A DNA stretch of 15,817 nt from an uncultured Lactobacillus sp. GTDB taxonomy: Bacteria > Bacillota > Bacilli > Lactobacillales > Lactobacillaceae. This document shows positions 11,229-15,817 of the stretch, piece after piece. The stretch is taken from NCBI GenBank assembly GCA_946409675.1, contig CAMJXI010000010.1, positions 1 to 15,817 of the forward strand, read 5' to 3'. The position numbers and the translations under genes were made by a program. Each line of letters opens with the position of its first letter. The first letter of the stretch is position 1. Below the pieces are notes generated by a model that had not been told where the DNA came from, did no database searches, and saw nothing but the letters and a program-made list of their open reading frames with translations.

Positions 11229-11234
11229 CATTTT

Positions 11235-11867
11235 CTAGTCAAATTTTGTGAGTTTATACTGATTGATCAGGTTTAGCAGTTTTTCGGAATATTCGGGATC
11301 GGTGGCATAGCCATCCTTTTGAAGCGCTTTAGCTGCTTCTGCGACAGTACTGGCGTTTAATACATCTATGTATTGGTTTGAATTCCAAGTCGTCCCATTA
11401 ACGAACAATAATGCATGATCCTCTATGGAAGATGCGTAACTGTTGTAAACCCGGAAACGGTCGTTAATTGTAACCCATTCACCGTCGACATATTCTTGGG
11501 TTTCCAGAATCTTCGTATTGGCAGGATCAGAGCCCTTCACACCGAATAAATTATTATATTTACTAGCTAACCCGCTCCGCCCAAAATCACTCTCAAGTGC
11601 TGCCTGAGCAATCGTCAGTGACGGGAACAAACCGTACTGCTTGTTAATCGGTTTGGCGTCAGCTGCTACCTTATTAATAAAATTGATTTTTAATTGATAT
11701 TCTTTTTGTTTAGCTAGTTCTTCTTGGCGTTGTTCGTTGACTACCGCCTGATGGTTACGCCAGTAGGTACTGAGGGCAAAGATAAAGACAAGGCCAATGA
11801 TTACTAGAAATACCTTGGTCAAATTGGTAACTTTTTTTGCTCTAACGTAGCGTGATCTTCTCTTCAA
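11235..11867 (-). CDS. membrane-anchored glucosaminidase (peptidoglycan hydrolase, glycoside hydrolase family 73-like)
   Basis: Probably cleaves N-acetylglucosaminyl bonds in peptidoglycan during wall remodelling. The 210 residues begin with a very basic segment ([12 protein letters not shown]), then one transmembrane helix at about 17-35. A short coiled linker rich in Glu, Gln and Lys (about 40-60) follows, and the rest is an extracellular glucosaminidase domain. Its signature [13 protein letters not shown] carries the likely catalytic Glu92, followed by YNNLFGVKG and the [18 protein letters not shown] block. There are no SH3, LysM or GW repeats, so it stays membrane tethered. The start is TTG at 11867 with AAAGGAG seven bases upstream. 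The cold-shock gene's terminator ends about 16 bases before this start, leaving no space for a separate promoter. No terminator is visible after it, so transcripts may run into xpt. Confidence 0.92.
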   Translation of the reverse strand: MKRRSRYVRAKKVTNLTKVFLVIIGLVFIFALSTYWRNHQAVVNEQRQEELAKQKEYQLKINFINKVAADAKPINKQYGLFPSLTIAQAALESDFGRSGLASKYNNLFGVKGSDPANTKILETQEYVDGEWVTINDRFRVYNSYASSIEDHALLFVNGTTWNSNQYIDVLNASTVAEAAKALQKDGYATDPEYSEKLLNLINQYKLTKFD

Positions 11868-11883
11868 AAACTAACTCCTTTGG

Positions 11884-11908
11884 AAAAAAAAATCAGCCCG
11901 AAGGCTGA
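11884..11908 (-). terminator. intrinsic terminator after csp, with UUCG tetraloop
   Basis: The minus-strand RNA forms TCAGCC-TTCG-GGCTGA (11908-11893), closed by the very stable C(UUCG)G tetraloop, followed by nine U residues (11892-11884). It ends almost directly at the AAAGGAG of the glucosaminidase gene. Confidence 0.95.
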
Positions 11909-11922
11909 CCCAAAATGATTAA

Positions 11923-12123
11923 TTATCTTTTGTTAACGTTAACGGCTTGTGGTCCGCGATCGCTTTCTTCGATATCGAATGAAACAGCTTGACCTTCTTC
12001 AAGAGTCTTGTAGCCGTCACCTTGGATAGCTGAGAAATGTACGAATACATCGCTACCATCTTCACGAGTTACGAAACCGTAACCTTTTTCTGCGTTAAAC
12101 CATTTAACTGTACCGTTTTCCAT
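11923..12123 (-). CDS. csp: cold-shock protein (CspA family RNA chaperone)
   Basis: Small single-stranded nucleic acid binding protein that melts RNA structure after a temperature drop and in fast growth. The 66 residues form one cold-shock (OB-fold) domain: [18 protein letters not shown] with RNP1 KGYGFV at 13-18, and RNP2 VFVHF at 26-30. The sequence ends in AVNVNKR. I take ATG at 12123 as the start, since AAGGAGG lies 11 bases upstream and the product is the usual length. An in-frame ATG at 12153 would add ten residues ([10 protein letters not shown]) by translating the ribosome binding site itself. A promoter at 12245-12273 gives a leader of about 115 bases, as is typical of cold-inducible csp genes. 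Which paralogue this is cannot be told from one copy. Confidence 0.97.
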   Translation of the reverse strand: MENGTVKWFNAEKGYGFVTREDGSDVFVHFSAIQGDGYKTLEEGQAVSFDIEESDRGPQAVNVNKR

Positions 12124-12244
12124 TGTAAAAACTTCCTCCTTGGGAATATTCATCTATTATTGTAATTATTGCTTGGTACGTGTGGAAGAAAGTCTTACTA
12201 GAAAAACATACAACCAGTTATTACCACTCATAAATACAACTTGA

Positions 12245-12273
12245 ATCTTAGCATACATAAACTCAGATAACAA
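12245..12273 (-). promoter_or_regulatory. promoter and long 5' leader of csp
   Basis: The minus strand has TTGTTA (12273-12268), a 17-base spacer and TAAGAT (12250-12245) with a TGC extension. Transcription would start near 12238, so about 115 untranslated bases precede the csp ATG at 12123. The leader contains TTTCTTCC (12191-12184), which can pair with the ribosome binding site region GGAGGAAG (12139-12132), and an ACGTAC core recalling the E. coli cold box. Confidence 0.7.
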
Positions 12274-12288
12274 GTTTTTAACGACTTT

Positions 12289-12317
12289 TTGGCGTATTCT
12301 TTTTTTAGTAATATGAT
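12289..12317 (+). promoter_or_regulatory. promoter of the plus-strand lipoprotein gene
   Basis: TTGGCG (12289-12294), a 17-base spacer and TATGAT (12312-12317) precede the lipoprotein ATG by 32 bases. Its -35 box is only 15 bases from the -35 box of the divergent csp promoter. The -35 match is moderate, so this is a candidate. Confidence 0.55.
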
Positions 12318-12349
12318 ATTATGGAGTATGAAAACACGGGGTGATAACA

Positions 12350-12967
12350 ATGAAGATCAGTAAAAAAATATTAGTCTTATTATTAGTACCTATCCTCTTT
12401 TTGACTGCATGTGGCGGTAGCGCTATTACAACGAAGAGCAGCCTGATTGAGCAAACCAAAGATTTTAAGGTGAGCATCAATAAACAAGATAAGCTACTGA
12501 GCTCCCTTACAAAAGAAATTTATTCAAACCAAGACTCTTTTAGGAAACTATCTAAAAAAGACGCCTATGAGGGTATTACGGCCGAATTAGAGGACAGAAA
12601 AGAAATGTTGGCTAAGTTAACTGACGAAGTTAAGCTGCAAGCTAATATCACCGAAAATTTCAACAAAACAATTAAACAAGATAGCAAAAACTTCCCCATT
12701 GATGAATTAAAGAGTTTAACACAAAGTGAAGAAATCATCCAGATGGATAGCACGACCTTCAATCAGTACCTCGATAAAGCAACCAACCTCGAAAAAACAA
12801 TCGGTGATTCTTTTGGTAAAGAGGACTACACCCAAGATCAACTCGATACCGATGTAGCATTGCTCAACCAATACTACGGTTCATTGAGCCAACAACTAGA
12901 GATTTGGCAGGTCAACGTGGCGCGTGTTAAACAAAACACGAATAACTTGTTGAAGATGTTGAATTAA
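12350..12967 (+). CDS. lipoprotein of unknown function, helical
   Basis: I do not recognise this protein with confidence. Residues 1-20 are a lipoprotein signal peptide (MKISKK, a hydrophobic core rich in leucine, and lipobox LTAC at 18-21), so Cys21 should be lipidated and the protein exposed outside the membrane. The mature part, about 185 residues, is rich in Lys, Glu, Asp, Gln and Asn with heptad-like leucines and no Cys or recognisable catalytic motif. It probably folds as long helices or coiled coil. Overall size and build recall YkyA-type wall-associated lipoproteins of Firmicutes, but this is only resemblance. ATG at 12350 is preferred over GTG at 12341 because GGGGTGAT lies just before it. 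It is the only plus-strand gene here, divergent from csp and ending in a strong terminator. Confidence 0.85.
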   Translation: MKISKKILVLLLVPILFLTACGGSAITTKSSLIEQTKDFKVSINKQDKLLSSLTKEIYSNQDSFRKLSKKDAYEGITAELEDRKEMLAKLTDEVKLQANITENFNKTIKQDSKNFPIDELKSLTQSEEIIQMDSTTFNQYLDKATNLEKTIGDSFGKEDYTQDQLDTDVALLNQYYGSLSQQLEIWQVNVARVKQNTNNLLKMLN

Positions 12968-12986
12968 GAGAAACAAGAAATCAATT

Positions 12987-13022
12987 AAAAAATGGAGTGC
13001 GAAATTCGCACTCCATTTTTTT
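12987..13022. terminator. bidirectional intrinsic terminator between lipoprotein gene and ECF gene
   Basis: A 15-base stem (12987-13001 with 13007-13021, core TGGAGTGCG/CGCACTCCA) surrounds a five-base loop. It has T6-T7 tracts in both directions. The two genes converge here, ending at 12967 and 13036, so one hairpin serves both. Confidence 0.95.
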
Positions 13023-13035
13023 GTAAATTTTTAAA

Positions 13036-13659
13036 TTAAGAATTCCTCATTCTGTTAAAGACTTTGGCAAGTGGCAACGTGATGATTGGCGTAAATATTG
13101 CCGTCGCTGTCGCTTCAACAATTCCGTTGAAACCAAGCACCGTCAGCAAAATCCAAATTAATGGACTGTTGTTACCCAACATACCAAGCTTTCCGGTAAC
13201 CATAGTTGGGTCGCCCATAAAGAATAATGATGTGAAGGCAATTACCAACAAGGTGTTGGTTGCTGCTGTGACAAAGCCACTCAAGGCATAGCCGAAGACC
13301 ACGACTGCCTTGTTCTTATTCTTCTTGAAGGCTGAAGCAACCAAGCCACTGAAGAGTCCCATTAAGGCACGTGGCACGACTGCAATGACGACGTTTTGGA
13401 AAAGCATCAAGGACAATGGATCTGCCGGTTGGGTGTATGCCACGAAGAGTGACATCAATCCGGTAAACGTCCCGAGAATCAAACCGGATTTTGGCCCCAA
13501 CAAAGCTCCGGCAATTGAAACGGTTAAGACCAGGGTTGAAATTGATGGTAACGCAGGAATAATCCTAATGTAACCCAGGTTTGGAATCACTGATTGCAAA
13601 ATAATTAAAGCTGCAAAGATTGCAATCAGCGTTAAATCTAGTGTTTTCTTATTACGCAT
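13036..13659 (-). CDS. ECF transporter substrate-binding (S) component, possibly pantothenate type
   Basis: Membrane S component of an energy-coupling factor transporter, which captures a vitamin and docks with a shared EcfA-EcfA'-EcfT module encoded elsewhere. The 207 residues are almost all hydrophobic, with about six membrane segments. The first contains AIFAA (residues 13-17), fitting the AxxxA motif by which S components contact EcfT. The segment LQSVIPNLGYIRI, followed by ALLGPKSGLILGTFTGLMS and VVPRALMGLFSGL, resembles PanT-type (pantothenate) and related folate-type S components of lactobacilli. I cannot fix the substrate and leave the symbol blank. ATG at 13659 has AGGGGG about 11 bases upstream. 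Its promoter overlaps the terminator of the tRNA gene. No riboswitch is visible in its leader of about 30 bases. Confidence 0.85.
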   Translation of the reverse strand: MRNKKTLDLTLIAIFAALIILQSVIPNLGYIRIIPALPSISTLVLTVSIAGALLGPKSGLILGTFTGLMSLFVAYTQPADPLSLMLFQNVVIAVVPRALMGLFSGLVASAFKKNKNKAVVVFGYALSGFVTAATNTLLVIAFTSLFFMGDPTMVTGKLGMLGNNSPLIWILLTVLGFNGIVEATATAIFTPIITLPLAKVFNRMRNS

Positions 13660-13697
13660 TTTTGTGTTTTCCCCCTAAATGGTATACCAATGTAAAG

Positions 13698-13726
13698 AGT
13701 ATAACGAAAAAGAAAAAACCTGACAA
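13698..13726 (-). promoter_or_regulatory. promoter of the ECF S-component gene
   Basis: The minus strand shows TTGTCA (13726-13721), a 17-base spacer and TATACT (13703-13698), each matching consensus at five of six bases. The -35 box lies in the 3' arm of the tRNA-Leu terminator hairpin. The start would be near 13691, next to a TGGTATACCA palindrome (13680-13689). Confidence 0.75.
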
Positions 13727-13744
13727 CAATAAAGTGTCAGGTTT
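13716..13744 (-). terminator. intrinsic terminator after tRNA-Leu
   Basis: On the minus strand AAACCTGACA (13744-13735) pairs with TGTCAGGTTT (13725-13716) around a nine-base loop. The U run continues to 13713. It begins six bases after the tRNA 3' end. Confidence 0.85.
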
Positions 13745-13750
13745 ATGTAA

Positions 13751-13834
13751 TGCGGGTAAGAAGATTCGAACTTCCACGACCAAAAGGTCACAAGATCCTT
13801 AGTCTTGCGCGTCTGCCAATTCCGCCATACCCGC
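13751..13834 (-). tRNA. tRNA-Leu, anticodon AAG
   Basis: The minus strand folds as a class II tRNA of 84 bases. It has acceptor stem GCGGGTA/TACCCGC with discriminator A73, a D arm closed by GCG/CGC, and anticodon stem CAAGA/TCTTG enclosing the loop CTAAGGA. The anticodon AAG (plus coordinates 13798-13800) reads leucine CUU. A long variable arm GACC-TTTT-GGTC and a T arm with loop TTCGAAT complete it. The 3' CCA is not encoded and must be added by the CCA enzyme. The extra arm and A73 agree with leucine identity. It stands alone with its own promoter and terminator. Confidence 0.97.
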
Positions 13835-13873
13835 GTACTTGAATAGATTATCAAAGATTCAAGTACTTGGCAA
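13835..13873 (-). promoter_or_regulatory. tRNA-Leu promoter within a perfect inverted repeat
   Basis: TTGCCA (13873-13868) is a good -35. The -10 is either TAATCT (13850-13845, 17-base spacing, preceded by TGA) or GATAAT (13852-13847, 15-base spacing). GTACTTGAAT (13835-13844) and ATTCAAGTAC (13857-13866) form a perfect ten-base inverted repeat around this -10, abutting the tRNA 5' end. Confidence 0.65.
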
Positions 13874-13904
13874 GCGCTTTTTGTAAAATAACGCCATATT
13901 ATTC

Positions 13905-14366
13905 CTATTTGAGTAAGATTAGACCACTATGACATTTGCCACAGACCACTTGTCTTAAATTTAAGGCACGTTGGCGGGGGTAGATTAGCTTGCATCCCTG
14001 ACACTGGTAACGGTACTTCACCGTTTTCTTCTTACGTAAACCAATATCTGGTGCATAACGACTCCCACCCACCTTTTTCAACAAAAGCTTAAAATCACGG
14101 TCCTGGTGGCGATAGCCTAAATGAGCGAGATGCAAGTGATAGTGCGTCAATTCATGCTTAATAATGCCAATCAATTCGGTTCTTCGTTCAGGCACCAAAT
14201 AGTGCACGTTGAACTCAAGGTGGTGGTCGGCTAGATGATATCGTCCGCCGGTCGTCTTGAACCTCCGGTTGATTTTTGCTTGATATTTAAAAGGTTGCCC
14301 AAAATAAGCTAGTGAGATTTCCTCAACTAATTTTTGTAATTCTACTTCTGTCAAAATTTGGCTCAT
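13905..14366 (-). CDS. SprT-like zinc metalloprotein
   Basis: Member of the SprT/Spartan-like family. Spartan relatives cleave proteins crosslinked to DNA; the bacterial SprT role is not established. The 153 residues hold a gluzincin site HELTH (His71, Glu72, His75) with a likely third ligand His87 in GYRHQDRDF. A C-terminal zinc ribbon has CQGC (Cys122, Cys125) and CGKC (Cys142, Cys145). Protein and nucleic acid contacts could both be served by this layout. I start at ATG 14366, which has GGAG six bases upstream; an in-frame TTG at 14381 would add five residues that include the ribosome binding site. The terminator of the preceding ATPase gene ends only about 14 bases before the start. No obvious terminator follows before the tRNA promoter. 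Confidence 0.92.
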   Translation of the reverse strand: MSQILTEVELQKLVEEISLAYFGQPFKYQAKINRRFKTTGGRYHLADHHLEFNVHYLVPERRTELIGIIKHELTHYHLHLAHLGYRHQDRDFKLLLKKVGGSRYAPDIGLRKKKTVKYRYQCQGCKLIYPRQRALNLRQVVCGKCHSGLILLK

Positions 14367-14379
14367 TATTTTCTCCAAC

Positions 14380-14406
14380 AAAAAAAACAGACTAAAAGTC
14401 TGTTTT
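14380..14406 (-). terminator. intrinsic terminator after the Ca2+ ATPase gene
   Basis: The minus strand reads AAAACAGAC (14406-14398), a five-base loop, GTCTGTTTT (14392-14384) and further U residues to about 14381. The stem is nine base pairs. It lies 29 bases after the ATPase stop and runs into the ribosome binding site of the SprT-like gene. Confidence 0.88.
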
Positions 14407-14435
14407 CCATTCTAACATATGGTTTAAAAATTTAA

Positions 14436-15769
14436 TTATTTTTTGCCCATGCGACGTTGCACGAACTTCACTATTTCAACAATGACAAGCATTGCGACAC
14501 CAGCACCAAAGACAACTGCCCATTGGATTGGATCAAGTGGCGTTACGTGGAACAAGCCGTTAAATCCAGGAATGAGGATAGTTGATGCTAAGAGTACGAA
14601 TGAGACAAGGATTGAAAGGTTGAACATCTTGTTAGCAAAAGGATGAATGCTGAACAATGATTGGTGCACTGACTTAACGTTAAAGGCATGGAACAATTGG
14701 ATTAAACCAAGCGTGACATAAGCCATTGTCAAAGCATCAGCATGAAGCATCTTAGGATCGTTTACGTGTGGCCCAATGTGTAAACCAATGAGGTAAACAC
14801 CAAGAGTCAAAGCACCTTCGATAATCCCTTGATAGAAGATTGAGGAACTAACCCCACCAGAGAAGAAGTTCGACTTTCTGCCACGAGGCTTTCTGTCCAT
14901 AATTCCTGGTTCGATTGGTTCAACACCCAAAGCAATAGCTGGGAAAGTATCAGTTACTAAGTTAATCCAAAGTAATTGAACTGGTTTTAAGATATCCCAA
15001 CCAAGCAGCGTCATCATGAATAAAGTAATCACTTCACCCAAGTTAGCTGACATCAAGTATTGGATGGCCTTTTGGATATTAGCAAAGACCTTCCGGCCTT
15101 CTTTAACTGCGACCACGATTGTGGCGAAGTTATCATCGGCAAGGACCATATCACTAGCACCCTTAGAAACTTCGGTACCAGTAATACCCATACCGACACC
15201 AATATCGGCTGTCTTCAGAGCAGGAGCATCGTTGACACCGTCACCGGTCATCGCAACCACTTTGCCCTTTTCTTGCCAAGCTTTAACAATCCGGACCTTA
15301 TGTTCTGGAGAAACACGAGCATAAATTGAGAATTCGCCAACGCACTTCTTAAATTCAGCTTCGTCCATCTTATCGAGTTGTGCACCGGTAATTACGGCTG
15401 CGTCATCACCTGGTTCGATGATTCCAAGACGAACGGCAATTGCTTCGGCAGTAACTTGGTGGTCACCAGTAATCATGATTGGACGAATTCCGGCATTCTT
15501 AGCTTCGGCAACGGCCTTAGCAGCTTCTGGACGTTCTGGGTCAATCATTCCGACAAGTCCTGCGAAAATCAAATCATTTTCGAGGTTTTCGGTTGTTGGA
15601 GTTTCTGGGCGAGCATCGATATACTTGTACGCCATCGCAAGCACACGGAGTGCTTCCTTAGCTAAGTTGTAGTTGACGTCCAAAATTGCTTCTTTTTGTT
15701 CTTCGGTAATTGGTGTTAATTTGCCGTTAATTTCGACCATCGTGACCCGTTTCAGCAATTCATCTGGGG
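14436..15769 (-). CDS. P-type calcium-transporting ATPase (P2A, SERCA-like), C-terminal 444 residues, truncated by contig end
   Basis: Cation-pumping ATPase that exports Ca2+ across the cytoplasmic membrane. The fragment begins in the nucleotide-binding domain (PDELLKRVTMVEING) and contains GMIDPERPEA, the P-domain motifs ITGDH and AMTGDGVNDAPALK, and the membrane part. TM5 has YLMSANLGEV and TM6 has LLWINLVTDTFPA, carrying the Asn, Glu, Asn, Thr and Asp residues that line the SERCA Ca2+ sites. Family members have about 880-900 residues, so roughly the first half, including the DKTGT phosphorylation site, is outside the contig. The first residues of the uncorrected open frame (MVTGVQTCALPIS) are translated sequencing adapter. 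Ion specificity is inferred from family motifs; Mn2+ transport is possible. A terminator follows at 14380-14406. Confidence 0.93.
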
Positions 15770-15817
15770 AGATCGGAAGAGCACACGTCTGAACTCCAGT
15801 CACCAATGGAAATCTCG
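15770..15817. other. Illumina i7-side sequencing adapter (artefact), right end
   Basis: Positions 15770-15803 are the TruSeq read-2 adapter beginning AGATCGGAAGAGC. Positions 15804-15811 are the index CAATGGAA, and ATCTCG at 15812-15817 is the start of the P7 sequence. It is the exact reverse complement of the left end. Genomic sequence ends at about 15769. Confidence 0.99.

Noticed and set aside
12124..12153. N-terminal extension of the cold-shock protein from ATG 12153
   Set aside because: It would translate the ribosome binding site; the family protein is 66 residues from ATG 12123.
13867..13883. CcpA cre-like site (AAGCGCTT core) at the tRNA-Leu -35
   Set aside because: The flanking TG and CA bases are missing, with three mismatches to the consensus, and a tRNA gene is an unlikely target.
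14367..14381. Five-residue extension of the SprT-like protein from TTG 14381
   Set aside because: It includes the GGAG ribosome binding site of the better ATG at 14366.

Overview
The window looks like a chromosomal contig from a low-to-moderate GC Gram-positive bacterium, most probably a lactic acid bacterium of the family Lactobacillaceae. The evidence is the gene order pcrA-ligA-camS-gatC-gatA-gatB-dagK, the xpt-pbuX pair, strong GGAGG-type ribosome binding sites, several TTG/GTG starts, lipobox lipoproteins and a tRNA-Leu with anticodon AAG. Species cannot be named from the sequence alone. Everything except one lipoprotein gene is on the minus strand, so the text below follows the minus strand from high to low coordinates.

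Both ends are artefact. Positions 1-45 and 15770-15817 are Illumina TruSeq i7-side adapter with the same 8-base index (CAATGGAA), in inverted orientation. Real genomic sequence is about 46-15769. The two end genes (a P-type Ca2+ ATPase on the right, dagK on the left) are truncated by the contig ends, not by biology, and any protein starting MVTGVQTCALPIS is translated adapter.

Right region (about 13.7-15.8 kb): the C-terminal part of a Ca2+ ATPase with a terminator, a SprT-like zinc metalloprotein, and tRNA-Leu(AAG) with its own promoter and terminator. Middle region (about 11.2-13.7 kb): an ECF-transporter S component (vitamin uptake) whose -35 box lies in the tRNA terminator. It converges on an unrecognised lipoprotein gene, the only plus-strand gene. 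That gene is divergent from a cold-shock protein gene with a leader of about 115 nt. The cold-shock terminator abuts a membrane-anchored glucosaminidase gene. Next is xpt-pbuX (xanthine salvage: uptake plus phosphoribosylation), with its own promoter and no space for a purine riboswitch.

Left region (1-9.2 kb): one long apparent operon from an extended -10 promoter at about 9140, coding for DNA helicase PcrA, NAD+-dependent ligase LigA, lipoprotein CamS, the three subunits of Glu-tRNA(Gln)/Asp-tRNA(Asn) amidotransferase (GatC, GatA, GatB) and diacylglycerol kinase DagK. Spacings are short throughout, with one-base TAATG overlaps at gatC/gatA and gatA/gatB.

I found no mobile element, CRISPR array, defence system or biosynthetic cluster, and nothing I would call a new system. 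The observations worth checking are regulatory: terminators that abut the next gene's ribosome binding site, a terminator arm doubling as a promoter element, a perfect dyad over the tRNA promoter, and the riboswitch-free xpt operon. No gene-free stretch exceeds 300 bases; the longest is the 226-base csp/lipoprotein divergent region.
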